A stretch of DNA of 64,000 nucleotides from Citrobacter sedlakii NBRC 105722 (GTDB taxonomy: Bacteria; Pseudomonadota; Gammaproteobacteria; Enterobacterales; Enterobacteriaceae), in the NCBI RefSeq assembly GCF_000759835.1, contig NZ_BBNB01000003.1, positions 1 to 64,000 of the forward strand, read 5' to 3'. The notes below the pieces were generated by a model, which saw only the letters and a program-made list of their open reading frames with translations, did not search any database and was not told the origin of the DNA. The position numbers and the translations under genes are program-made. This document shows, one piece after another, positions 52,870-64,000 of this stretch. The number at the start of each line of letters is the position of its first letter. The stretch's first letter is position 1.

Positions 52870-52934
52870 TATCCTGTCTGCGCGACGGGATGTGCTACCC
52901 TGTCGCGCAACGCGTTTCACTCTGGAGAGTTCCC

Positions 52935-53603
52935 ATGCATATGAATATTGCCTGGCAGGACGTCGATACCGTTCTGTTAGACATGGACGGCACACTGCTC
53001 GATCTGGCATTTGACACCTTCTTTTGGCAAAAACTGGTGCCCGAAACCTACGGCGCACAGCAAGGGATCTCGCCGCAGGAAGCGCAGGCCCATATCCGTC
53101 AGGAGTACCATGCGGTTCAGCATACGCTAAACTGGTACTGTCTTGATTACTGGAGCGAGCGTCTGGGGCTGGATATCTGCGCGATGACGACGGCGATGGG
53201 GCCACGCGCCGTCCTGCGCGACGATACAGTGCCTTTTTTAGAGGCTTTAAAAGCCTGCGGCAAGCGTCGTATTTTGCTGACCAACGCGCATCCACATAAT
53301 CTGGCGGTGAAGCTGGAGCATACCGGCCTGGCCTCGCACCTTGATTTATTACTTTCCACCCACACATTTGGTTATCCCAAAGAGGATCAGCGGTTATGGC
53401 GCGCTGTTGCCGAAGAAACGGGACTGGACGCCGAAAAAACGCTGTTTATCGACGATAGCGAACCGATTCTCGACGCAGCGGCGACGTTTGGCATTCGTTA
53501 TTGCCTCGGCGTGACGAACCCCGATTCTGGCGTAGCGGAAAAACAGTATCTCCGTCATCCGTCATTGAATGACTACCGCCGGCTGATCCCCTCACTGTTG
53601 TGA
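52935..53603 (+). CDS. yrfG: HAD-family nucleotidase YrfG
   Basis: 222-residue HAD phosphatase, GMP/IMP nucleotidase in E. coli. DMDGTLLDL (about 16-24), LLTNAHP and FIDDSEPILDAA are HAD motifs I, II and IV. The ATG at 52935 gives the family length. A hairpin lies between igaA and this gene (52879-52909). Followed by hslR 10 nt downstream. Confidence 0.95.
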   Translation: MHMNIAWQDVDTVLLDMDGTLLDLAFDTFFWQKLVPETYGAQQGISPQEAQAHIRQEYHAVQHTLNWYCLDYWSERLGLDICAMTTAMGPRAVLRDDTVPFLEALKACGKRRILLTNAHPHNLAVKLEHTGLASHLDLLLSTHTFGYPKEDQRLWRAVAEETGLDAEKTLFIDDSEPILDAAATFGIRYCLGVTNPDSGVAEKQYLRHPSLNDYRRLIPSLL

Positions 53604-53613
53604 AGGAGACGCC

Positions 53614-54015
53614 ATGAAAGAGAAGCCCTCAACTGAGGTCAGACTGGACAAATGGCTATGGGCCGCGCGTTTTTACAAAACCCGCGCGCTGGCTCGCGAA
53701 ATGATTGAAGGCGGCAAAGTTCACTATAACGGGCAGCGCAGTAAGCCGGGCAAGATAGTCGAACTGAACGCGACCCTGACGTTACGCCAGGGCAATGACG
53801 AACGTACGGTGGTGATCAAAGGGATCACTGAGCAGCGTCGGCCGGCCAGTGAGGCCGTCGCCCTGTATGAAGAAACAACGGAAAGCGTCGAGAAACGCGA
53901 AAAAATGGCGCTGGCGCGTAAACTTAACGCACTGACGATGCCGCATCCGGACCGACGTCCGGACAAAAAAGAGCGCCGCAACCTGTTACGATTTAAACAC
54001 GGCGACAGTGAGTGA
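53614..54015 (+). CDS. hslR: Heat shock protein 15 (Hsp15)
   Basis: RNA-binding S4-domain protein that recognises 50S subunits with stalled nascent chain-tRNA and helps recycling, 133 residues. The S4 motif lies at about 10-70 (VRLDKWLWAARFYKTRALA). The C-terminal helix is basic. In the yrfG-hslR-hslO unit. Confidence 0.96.
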   Translation: MKEKPSTEVRLDKWLWAARFYKTRALAREMIEGGKVHYNGQRSKPGKIVELNATLTLRQGNDERTVVIKGITEQRRPASEAVALYEETTESVEKREKMALARKLNALTMPHPDRRPDKKERRNLLRFKHGDSE

Positions 54016-54039
54016 CTGTCGTCTGCAAGAGAGATGATT

Positions 54040-54918
54040 ATGCCGCAACATGACCAATTACACCGCTATCTGTTCGAAAACTTTGCCGTGCGCGGCGAGC
54101 TGGTGACCGTATCGGAAACCCTGCAACAGATCCTGGAAAACCACAGCTACCCGCAGCCGGTAAAAACGGTGCTGGCTGAGCTGCTGGTCGCCACCAGCCT
54201 GCTGACCGCGACGCTGAAGTTTGCCGGTGATATCACCGTGCAACTGCAGGGCGACGGCCCGCTGAGCCTGGCGGTGATCAACGGCAACAATAACCAGCAG
54301 ATGCGCGGCGTCGCGCGTGTGCAGGGCGATGTGCCGGAAAACGCCGATCTGAAAACGCTGGTGGGGAACGGCTATCTGGTGATCACGATTACGCCGGAAG
54401 AAGGCGAGCGCTATCAGGGCGTGGTCGGGCTGGAAGGCGACACTCTGGCGGCCTGCCTGGAAGATTACTTCCTGCGCTCCGAGCAGTTACCGACCCGCCT
54501 GTTTATTCGCACTGGCGATGTTGACGGTAAAGCCGCCGCAGGCGGTATGCTGCTGCAGGTGATGCCTGCGCAAAACGCTCAGGCGGATGATTTTGATCAT
54601 CTGGCGACGCTGACAGAAACCATCAAGGCAGAAGAGCTGCTGACCCTGCCGGCTAACGATGTACTGTGGCGTTTGTACCACGAAGAAGAGGTGACCCTCT
54701 ACGATCCGCAGGACGTGGAATTCAAATGCACCTGTTCGCGTGAACGCTGCGCGGGCGCGCTGAAAACCCTGCCGGACGCGGAAGTGGATAGCATCCTGGC
54801 GGAAGAAGGCGAGATCGACATGCACTGCGACTATTGCGGCAGCCATTATCTGTTCAACGCGATGGATATTGCGGAAATCCGTAACAACGCCTCCCCTGCC
54901 GATCCGCAGGTGCATTAA
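54040..54918 (+). CDS. hslO: Redox-regulated chaperone Hsp33
   Basis: Holdase activated by oxidation, 292 residues. The four zinc cysteines are present as CTC (232-234) and CDYC (265-268) near the C-terminus. The ATG at 54040 is chosen for spacing from AAGAGAG and for family length. E. coli has yhgE after this gene; here the next gene is pckA. Confidence 0.97.
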   Translation: MPQHDQLHRYLFENFAVRGELVTVSETLQQILENHSYPQPVKTVLAELLVATSLLTATLKFAGDITVQLQGDGPLSLAVINGNNNQQMRGVARVQGDVPENADLKTLVGNGYLVITITPEEGERYQGVVGLEGDTLAACLEDYFLRSEQLPTRLFIRTGDVDGKAAAGGMLLQVMPAQNAQADDFDHLATLTETIKAEELLTLPANDVLWRLYHEEEVTLYDPQDVEFKCTCSRERCAGALKTLPDAEVDSILAEEGEIDMHCDYCGSHYLFNAMDIAEIRNNASPADPQVH

Positions 54919-55283
54919 TCCTCCTTTCTGAAAAACCGGATGGCGGCCTGACGCCCCATCCGGTCCTTTCGACAAATGCCTGATTTTTTATTTCGTGATG
55001 AATCGATATTTCGTATGTAAGACTTACGTAAATTTCTTACGTGAATGCGATTACACTCACAACATTTCCGTCAAAAACACTCTGTTTTAACGTTTTAGGA
55101 ACATTTTCCACAACAAAAAGTCCTTTCCTGCCATAATAACCGCCGCTTCGTGACAGGAGTCACAGCGTTTTCAGTCAATCGTGATTTTGTCCAGATAAGT
55201 AAATCTATGAGCCTTGTCGCGGTTAACGACCCTCAAAAAACCTTACTATTCCAGGTAATACATATTGGCTAAGGAGCAGTGAT
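54919..55283. promoter_or_regulatory. hslO-pckA spacer: REP-like hairpin and pckA control region
   Basis: 365 bp. A REP-like hairpin ACCGGATGG...CCATCCGGT (54935-54964) follows hslO. A strong CRP-site match CGTGA-CAGGAG-TCACA is at 55149-55164 (9 of 10 core positions), about 120 bp before pckA. No yhgE or remnant is visible. Confidence 0.65.
54935..54964 (+). repeat. REP-like palindrome after hslO
   Basis: ACCGGATGG (54935-54943) pairs with CCATCCGGT (54956-54964), with an inner GGC/GCC pair. This is the shape of enterobacterial REP elements and may also act as a terminator for hslO. Confidence 0.65.
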
Positions 55284-56903
55284 ATGCGCGTGAAACGATT
55301 AACCCCGCAAGATCTCAAGGCTTATGGTATCAACGACGTTCAGGATATCGTTTACAACCCCAGCTACGAAACGCTCTACCAGGAGGAGCTTGACCCTTCT
55401 CTGGAAGGCTACGAGCGTGGCGTTCTGACGAACCTCGGCGCCGTTGCCGTTGATACCGGTATTTTCACCGGACGTTCACCAAAGGATAAGTACATTGTCC
55501 GTGATGACACCACGCGTGACACGCTCTGGTGGTCCGACAAAGGAAAAGGCAAGAACGACAACAAACCGCTTTCCCAGGAAACCTGGCAGCACCTGAAAGG
55601 GCTGGTAACGCAGCAGCTCTCCGGTAAACGCCTGTTTATCGTTGATGCCTTCTGTGGCGCGAACGCCGACACCCGTCTTTCCGTTCGCTTCATTACCGAG
55701 GTGGCCTGGCAGGCACATTTCGTGAAGAACATGTTTATCCGCCCGAGCGATGAAGAACTGGAAGGCTTTGAGCCTGACTTTATCGTAATGAACGGTGCGA
55801 AATGCACCAACCCGCAGTGGAAAGAGCAGGGTCTGAACTCCGAGAACTTCGTGGCGTTCAACCTGACCGAGCGGATCCAACTGATCGGCGGAACCTGGTA
55901 CGGCGGCGAAATGAAGAAAGGGATGTTCTCGGTGATGAACTACCTGCTGCCGCTGAAAGGCATCGCGTCTATGCACTGCTCCGCCAACGTCGGCGAGAAA
56001 GGTGACGTGGCAGTCTTCTTCGGCCTGTCCGGCACCGGGAAAACCACCCTTTCCACCGACCCGAAACGTCGCCTGATTGGCGATGATGAGCACGGCTGGG
56101 ACGACGACGGCGTGTTTAACTTCGAAGGCGGCTGCTACGCGAAAACCATCAAGCTGTCGAAAGAGGCTGAACCCGAGATTTACAACGCGATCCGCCGCGA
56201 TGCGCTGCTGGAGAACGTTACCGTTCGTGCCGACGGTTCGATTGATTTTGATGACGGTTCGAAAACAGAGAACACCCGCGTTTCTTATCCTATCTATCAC
56301 ATCGAGAACATCGTCAAACCGATCTCTAAAGCGGGTCATGCCACGAAGGTGATCTTCCTGACCGCCGACGCGTTTGGCGTGCTGCCGCCGGTTTCTCGCC
56401 TGACGGCTAACCAGACGCAGTACCATTTCCTGTCTGGCTTTACCGCCAAACTGGCCGGTACCGAACGCGGCGTAACCGAACCGACGCCAACCTTCTCTGC
56501 CTGCTTCGGCGCAGCGTTCCTGTCACTGCATCCGACCCAGTATGCGGAAGTGCTGGTAAAACGCATGCAGGCCGCCGGCGCGCAGGCGTACCTGGTCAAC
56601 ACCGGCTGGAACGGCACCGGCAAACGTATCTCGATCAAGGATACCCGCGCCATCATCGACGCCATCCTGAACGGTTCGCTGGACGATGCGGAAACCTTCA
56701 GCCTGCCGATGTTCGATCTGGCGATCCCGACCGAACTGCCGGGGGTGGATACGCGCATTCTCGACCCGCGTAATACCTACGCGTCGCCGGAACAGTGGCA
56801 GGAAAAAGCCACCGCGCTGGCGAAACTGTTCATTGAGAACTTCGAGAAGTACACCGATACGCCAGCAGGCGCCGCGTTGGTCAGCGCAGGTCCGAAGCTG
56901 TAA
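55284..56903 (+). CDS. pckA: Phosphoenolpyruvate carboxykinase (ATP)
   Basis: Gluconeogenic enzyme converting oxaloacetate to PEP, 539 residues. The kinase-1a P-loop GLSGTGKTT lies near 247-255, with metal-binding [10 protein letters not shown] after it and the lid/adenine region later. AAGGAGC precedes the ATG. In E. coli it is induced under catabolite-derepressed conditions; a CRP site is seen upstream here. Confidence 0.98.
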   Translation: MRVKRLTPQDLKAYGINDVQDIVYNPSYETLYQEELDPSLEGYERGVLTNLGAVAVDTGIFTGRSPKDKYIVRDDTTRDTLWWSDKGKGKNDNKPLSQETWQHLKGLVTQQLSGKRLFIVDAFCGANADTRLSVRFITEVAWQAHFVKNMFIRPSDEELEGFEPDFIVMNGAKCTNPQWKEQGLNSENFVAFNLTERIQLIGGTWYGGEMKKGMFSVMNYLLPLKGIASMHCSANVGEKGDVAVFFGLSGTGKTTLSTDPKRRLIGDDEHGWDDDGVFNFEGGCYAKTIKLSKEAEPEIYNAIRRDALLENVTVRADGSIDFDDGSKTENTRVSYPIYHIENIVKPISKAGHATKVIFLTADAFGVLPPVSRLTANQTQYHFLSGFTAKLAGTERGVTEPTPTFSACFGAAFLSLHPTQYAEVLVKRMQAAGAQAYLVNTGWNGTGKRISIKDTRAIIDAILNGSLDDAETFSLPMFDLAIPTELPGVDTRILDPRNTYASPEQWQEKATALAKLFIENFEKYTDTPAGAALVSAGPKL

Positions 56904-56957
56904 CTGACATGACCGGATGACGGCATACGGTACAGCGTTACCGGCTGTTACCACAAC

Positions 56958-56984
56958 AAAGGGGAGGCTAAATGCCTCCCCTTT

Positions 56985-56986
<2 letters not shown>
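56958..56986. terminator. Bidirectional terminator of pckA and envZ
   Basis: AAAGGGGAGGC-TAAAT-GCCTCCCCTTT is an 11-bp perfect stem, followed by T's on the plus strand and preceded by A's. It overlaps the envZ stop codon region. Confidence 0.85.
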
Positions 56987-59053
<2,067 letters not shown>

Positions 59054-59279
59054 TGTTTGTACTCCCAAAGGTTCGCAACAATTGAAGGTATGTATTCTTA
59101 AAAAAGCTTACGTTCGTCACCAGCGAATTCTGGTATGAATTCCAGGCTAAATTGTTACAAAGCATATTTAACAGCAGCTTAAGTATACAATGAAACGTGC
59201 GGCACATTATTTATTCTGTTAGCAGGGTGACGTAATACGATTTGTGCGCATCGTCACAGACTTAAAGGTATTCAATAAG

Positions 59280-59753
59280 ATGAAAACGCCCCTGATCACC
59301 CGGGAAGGGTACGAGAAACTGAAACAAGAGCTGAATTATCTCTGGCGTGAAGAGCGCCCGGAAGTCACGAAAAAGGTGACCTGGGCCGCGAGCCTTGGCG
59401 ACCGCAGCGAGAATGCCGACTACCAGTATAATAAAAAGCGCCTGCGTGAAATCGACCGTCGGGTTCGTTATCTTACGAAATGCATGGAAAATTTAAAAAT
59501 CGTCGACTATTCCCCGCAGCAGGAAGGCAAAGTGTTTTTCGGCGCGTGGGTGGAGATTGAAAATGACGACGGCGATATCCGCCGCTTTCGTATTGTCGGC
59601 TACGATGAAATTTTCGGCCGTAAGGATTACATCTCGATTGACTCGCCGATGGCGCGCGCGTTGCTGAAAAAAGAGATCGGCGACCTTGCTGTGGTCAATA
59701 CGCCCGGCGGAGAAGCCAGCTGGTACGTCAACGCCATCGAGTACGTAAAATAA
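59280..59753 (+). CDS. greB: Transcript cleavage factor GreB
   Basis: Rescues backtracked RNA polymerase by stimulating RNA cleavage, 157 residues. N-terminal coiled coil carries the acidic tip (SLGDRSENADY, about 40-50), and the C-terminal FKBP-like domain follows. ATG chosen at MKTPLITREG; 12 in-frame codons upstream rejected. Confidence 0.97.
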   Translation: MKTPLITREGYEKLKQELNYLWREERPEVTKKVTWAASLGDRSENADYQYNKKRLREIDRRVRYLTKCMENLKIVDYSPQQEGKVFFGAWVEIENDDGDIRRFRIVGYDEIFGRKDYISIDSPMARALLKKEIGDLAVVNTPGGEASWYVNAIEYVK

Positions 59754-59771
59754 TCCGAGAGCGCCCTCCGC

Positions 59772-59795
59772 GACTGGCATTTTATCGTGCCAGTC
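59772..59795 (+). terminator. Hairpin after greB
   Basis: GACTGGCA and TGCCAGTC form a perfect 8-bp stem with an 8-nt loop, 18 nt after greB. The following U-tract is weak, so termination is uncertain. Confidence 0.5.
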
Positions 59796-59840
59796 CGTAT
59801 AACTATCCCCTGATTTTGATCCTAAAGATGAAGCCTATCC

Positions 59841-62162
59841 ATGATGAACAATTCTTTCTGCCGCATTATTGCGGGTGAAATTCAGGCACGCGCCGAACAG
59901 GTTGAAGCTGCCGTTCGCCTGCTTGATGAAGGGAACACTGTGCCGTTTATCGCACGTTATCGTAAGGAAATCACCGGCGGTCTGGATGATACACAACTGC
60001 GTAATCTGGAAACCCGACTGGGCTATCTGCGTGAACTGGAAGAGCGCCGCCAGGCCATACTGAAGTCCATTTCTGAGCAAGGCAAGCTGACCGATGAGCT
60101 GGCTAACGCCATCAACGGCACGTTAAGTAAGACCGAGCTGGAAGACCTGTATCTCCCCTACAAACCCAAACGCCGCACCCGCGGTCAGATCGCCATTGAA
60201 GCGGGTCTTGAGCCGCTGGCGGATCTGCTGTGGAACGATCCATCGCACGATCCTGACACGGAAGCGGCGAAATTTATCGACGCCGACAAAGGCGTTGCCG
60301 ACAGCAAAGCCGCCCTTGACGGCGCGCGCTACATCCTGATGGAACGGTTCGCGGAAGACGCGGCGCTGCTGGCAAAAGTGCGCGATTATCTGTGGAAAAA
60401 CGCGCATCTGGTTGCCACTGTGGTCAGCGGCAAGGAAGAGGAAGGCGCGAAATTCCGCGATTATTTCGATCATCACGAACCCATTTCCGGCGTGCCGTCT
60501 CACCGCGCGCTGGCGATGTTTCGCGGCCGTAACGAAGGCGTCCTGCAACTGTCACTGAACCCTGACCCACAGTTTGATGAGCCGCCAAAACAGAGCCACG
60601 GTGAGCAGATCATTCTCGATCACCTCGGTCTGCGGCTGAACAACGCGCCAGCGGACAACTGGCGCAAGGGCGTGGTGAGCTGGACATGGCGCATTAAAGT
60701 CCTGATGCACCTCGAAACCGAACTGATGGGCACCGTGCGTGAACGCGCGGAAGACGAGGCGATCAACGTGTTTGCCCGTAATCTGCATGACTTGCTGATG
60801 GCCGCGCCGGCGGGCCTGCGCGCAACCATGGGCCTCGATCCGGGTCTGCGTACCGGGGTGAAAGTGGCGGTGGTGGATGGTACCGGTAAGCTGGTCGCCA
60901 CTGACACCATTTATCCCCATACCGGCCAGGCCGCTAAAGCCGCGATGGTCGTCGCCGCGCTGTGTGAAAAATATCACGTTGAACTGGTGGCGATTGGTAA
61001 CGGTACGGCCTCGCGTGAAACCGAGCGTTTCTTCCTCGACGTGCAGAAGCAGTTCCCGAAAGTCACCGCGCAAAAAGTGATTGTCAGCGAAGCGGGCGCG
61101 TCGGTTTATTCCGCCTCTGAGCTGGCGGCGCAGGAATTTCCGGATCTTGACGTTTCCCTGCGCGGCGCGGTCTCTATCGCCCGCCGTCTGCAGGACCCGC
61201 TGGCGGAGCTGGTGAAGATCGACCCGAAATCCATCGGCGTCGGCCAGTATCAGCATGACGTCAGCCAGACACAGCTGGCGCGTAAGCTGGACGCGGTGGT
61301 GGAAGACTGCGTAAACGCCGTCGGCGTGGACCTGAACACCGCCTCCGTCCCCCTGCTGACCCGCGTGGCGGGCTTAACCCGTATGATGGCGCAAAATATC
61401 GTCGCCTGGCGCGATGAAAACGGACAATTCCAGAATCGTCAGCAGTTGCTGAAGGTAAGCCGTCTGGGGCCAAAAGCCTTTGAGCAGTGCGCGGGCTTCC
61501 TGCGCATCAACCACGGCGATAACCCGCTTGACGCCTCAACCGTCCACCCGGAAGCGTATCCGGTGGTAGAACGTATTCTGGCGGCAACCCAGCAGGCACT
61601 GAAAGATCTGATGGGTAACAGCAGCGAACTGCGCAACCTGAAAGCCGTTGACTTCACCGACGACAAATTCGGCGTGCCGACCGTGACTGACATCATCAAA
61701 GAGCTGGAAAAACCGGGGCGTGACCCGCGTCCGGAGTTCAAAACCGCGCAGTTTGCCGACGGCGTCGAAACCATGAACGACCTGCAGCCGGGGATGATTC
61801 TGGAAGGCGCCGTCACCAACGTCACCAACTTTGGCGCGTTTGTCGATATCGGCGTCCATCAGGATGGCCTGGTTCACATCTCTTCCCTGTCGAACAAGTT
61901 TGTGGAAGATCCCCATACTGTAGTGAAAGCAGGCGACATCGTGAAGGTGAAAGTGCTGGAGGTGGATCTGCAACGTAAGCGCATTGCCCTGACCATGCGT
62001 CTCGATGAACAGCCAGGAGAGACTCAGGCGCGCCGTGGGGGGACGAACGGGAACGAACGTCCCGCCGCGAAAGCCGCCAGACCGCGCGGTCGCGACGCGC
62101 AGCCGACAGGCAATAGCGCGATGATGGATGCGCTGGCGGCGGCAATGGGTAAAAAACGCTAA
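59841..62162 (+). CDS. yhgF: Tex family RNA-binding transcription accessory protein
   Basis: 773-residue Tex homologue. Order: N-terminal helical domain, YqgF/RNase H-like domain (about 327-420, [15 protein letters not shown]), helix-hairpin-helix region (about 505-560) and C-terminal S1 RNA-binding domain (about 650-720, [18 protein letters not shown]), then a basic tail. The tail before [16 protein letters not shown] differs from E. coli. Confidence 0.96.
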   Translation: MMNNSFCRIIAGEIQARAEQVEAAVRLLDEGNTVPFIARYRKEITGGLDDTQLRNLETRLGYLRELEERRQAILKSISEQGKLTDELANAINGTLSKTELEDLYLPYKPKRRTRGQIAIEAGLEPLADLLWNDPSHDPDTEAAKFIDADKGVADSKAALDGARYILMERFAEDAALLAKVRDYLWKNAHLVATVVSGKEEEGAKFRDYFDHHEPISGVPSHRALAMFRGRNEGVLQLSLNPDPQFDEPPKQSHGEQIILDHLGLRLNNAPADNWRKGVVSWTWRIKVLMHLETELMGTVRERAEDEAINVFARNLHDLLMAAPAGLRATMGLDPGLRTGVKVAVVDGTGKLVATDTIYPHTGQAAKAAMVVAALCEKYHVELVAIGNGTASRETERFFLDVQKQFPKVTAQKVIVSEAGASVYSASELAAQEFPDLDVSLRGAVSIARRLQDPLAELVKIDPKSIGVGQYQHDVSQTQLARKLDAVVEDCVNAVGVDLNTASVPLLTRVAGLTRMMAQNIVAWRDENGQFQNRQQLLKVSRLGPKAFEQCAGFLRINHGDNPLDASTVHPEAYPVVERILAATQQALKDLMGNSSELRNLKAVDFTDDKFGVPTVTDIIKELEKPGRDPRPEFKTAQFADGVETMNDLQPGMILEGAVTNVTNFGAFVDIGVHQDGLVHISSLSNKFVEDPHTVVKAGDIVKVKVLEVDLQRKRIALTMRLDEQPGETQARRGGTNGNERPAAKAARPRGRDAQPTGNSAMMDALAAAMGKKR

Positions 62163-62819
<657 letters not shown>

Positions 62820-62837
62820 TACAGTGAGTCTATAACA

Positions 62838-64000
62838 ATGAAAAAATTAACCATTGGTTTAATTGGTAATCCAAATTCCGGCAAGACAACATTATTTAAC
62901 CAGCTTACCGGCGCGCGCCAGCGCGTGGGCAACTGGGCTGGCGTGACGGTCGAACGCAAAGAAGGCCTGTTTTCTACCACTGACCACCAGGTGACGCTGG
63001 TCGACCTGCCCGGCACTTATTCTCTGACCACCATTTCGTCACAAACCTCTCTCGATGAGCAGATTGCCTGCCATTACATTCTGAGCGGCGACGCAGATCT
63101 GTTAATCAACGTCGTGGATGCCTCCAACCTCGAGCGTAACCTGTACCTGACGCTGCAATTGCTGGAGCTGGGGATCCCCTGCATTGTCGCGCTTAACATG
63201 CTGGATATCGCCGAAAAACAGCAGATCCGGATCGACATTGATGCGCTGTCCGCGCGTCTCGGCTGCCCGGTAGTTCCGCTGGTGTCCACCCGTGGACGCG
63301 GTATCGAAGCACTGAAGCTGGCGATCGATCGCCACAGCAAAAATGAAAACGTCGAATTGGTACATTATGCCCAGCCGTTGCTACGTGAAGCGGATAATCT
63401 GGCAAACCTGATGGCGCAGACCATGCCTTCGCACCAGCGTCGCTGGCTCGGTTTACAGATGCTGGAGGGCGACATTTACAGCCGCGCTTACGCCGGGGAT
63501 GCCGCGCAGCAACTGGACGCCTCGTTCGCTCGCCTGAGCGAAGAGATGGACGATCCGGCGCTACACATCGCCGACGCCCGCTACCAGTGCATCGCCGCCA
63601 TCTGCGACGTGGTGAGCAACACCCTGACGGCGGAGCCCAGCCGCTTCACCACGGCGGTGGACAAAATCGTCCTCAACCGCTTCCTGGGGCTGCCAGTTTT
63701 CCTGTTTGTGATGTACCTGATGTTCCTGCTCGCCATTAACATCGGCGGCGCGTTGGCGCCCATCTTCGACGCCGGTTCTGTCGCCGTCTTTATTCACGGC
63801 ATCCAGTGGATTGGCTACACCCTCCACTTCCCGGACTGGCTGACCATTTTCCTCGCCCAGGGGATTGGCGGCGGTATCAATACTGTTCTGCCGCTGGTAC
63901 CGCAAATCGGCATGATGTACCTGTTCCTTTCTTTCCTCGAAGACTCCGGTTACATGGCGCGCGCCGCGTTTGTCATGGACCGCCTGATGCAGGCGCTGGG
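62838..64000 (+). CDS. feoB: Ferrous iron transporter FeoB, N-terminal part (cut by window end)
   Basis: Fe2+ transporter of the inner membrane; the first 387 residues are present. The G domain shows GNPNSGKT (10-17), the NWAGVTVE switch, DLPGTYSL and NMLD. A helical GDI-like region follows (about 170-260) and the first membrane segments from about 282. It runs off the window at MDRLMQALG. The rest is not visible. Confidence 0.97.
   Translation, partial: MKKLTIGLIGNPNSGKTTLFNQLTGARQRVGNWAGVTVERKEGLFSTTDHQVTLVDLPGTYSLTTISSQTSLDEQIACHYILSGDADLLINVVDASNLERNLYLTLQLLELGIPCIVALNMLDIAEKQQIRIDIDALSARLGCPVVPLVSTRGRGIEALKLAIDRHSKNENVELVHYAQPLLREADNLANLMAQTMPSHQRRWLGLQMLEGDIYSRAYAGDAAQQLDASFARLSEEMDDPALHIADARYQCIAAICDVVSNTLTAEPSRFTTAVDKIVLNRFLGLPVFLFVMYLMFLLAINIGGALAPIFDAGSVAVFIHGIQWIGYTLHFPDWLTIFLAQGIGGGINTVLPLVPQIGMMYLFLSFLEDSGYMARAAFVMDRLMQAL

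Overview
The window is a continuous stretch of gammaproteobacterial chromosome whose gene order and protein sequences match the tufA-feoB region of Escherichia coli/Salmonella almost gene for gene. Protein lengths, overlaps and several regulatory sites (str promoter, nirB FNR/NarL sites, argD ARG boxes) are the enteric ones, so the host is an Enterobacteriaceae member. The presence of a malonate decarboxylase cluster, high similarity to E. coli proteins, and absence of yhgE between hslO and pckA suggest a malonate-positive relative such as a Citrobacter (C. koseri-like). That species guess is inference only.

Layout. 1-5345 (minus strand): yheO-tusDCB, then the str operon rpsL-rpsG-fusA-tufA (tufA cut by the window start). 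5512-10179: fkpA, slyX (plus), slyD, yheV and kefGB, covering periplasmic and cytoplasmic peptidyl-prolyl isomerases and glutathione-gated K+ efflux. 10314-12215: yheS. 12231-20279: an 8-kb accessory block, mdcR (plus) converging on mdcABCDEFGH (minus), which encodes a complete biotin-independent malonate decarboxylase with its prosthetic-group synthesis enzymes and a transporter; in E. coli yheS and yheT are adjacent. 20530-24103: yheT-yheU-prkB, yhfA, crp. 24155-29595: yhfK, then ppiA-yhfG-fic-pabA-argD on the minus strand (a Fic/antitoxin pair sits here). 29889-36987: tsgA, nirBDC-cysG (nitrite reduction and siroheme synthesis), yhfL lipoprotein. 37058-43480 (minus): aroK-aroB-damX-dam-rpe-gph-trpS. 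43787-47091 (minus): hofMNOPQ (PilM-Q-like DNA uptake apparatus). 47212-54918: mrcA, nudE, igaA, yrfG, hslR, hslO. 55284-64000: pckA, envZ/ompR, greB, tex, feoA and the N-terminal half of feoB (cut by the window end).

How the genes work together. Most are housekeeping: translation (str operon, tus, trpS, yheS, hslR), envelope (fkpA, ppiA, mrcA, igaA, envZ/ompR, damX), and central and aromatic metabolism (pckA, rpe, aroBK, pabA). The NirBD enzyme needs siroheme made by CysG, encoded in the same cluster with the nitrite channel NirC. In the mdc block, MdcB and MdcG make and attach the modified CoA cofactor to the carrier protein MdcC, MdcH primes it, MdcA swaps acetate for malonate, and MdcDE decarboxylates. 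CRP, encoded here, has good candidate sites upstream of ppiA/tsgA and pckA and a weaker one upstream of mdcA.

I found no tRNA, rRNA, CRISPR, insertion sequence, integrase or prophage gene. Nothing here is convincingly an undescribed system; the most interesting points are the mdc insertion and its regulatory arrangement, the Fic active-site variation, and several unassigned hairpins.
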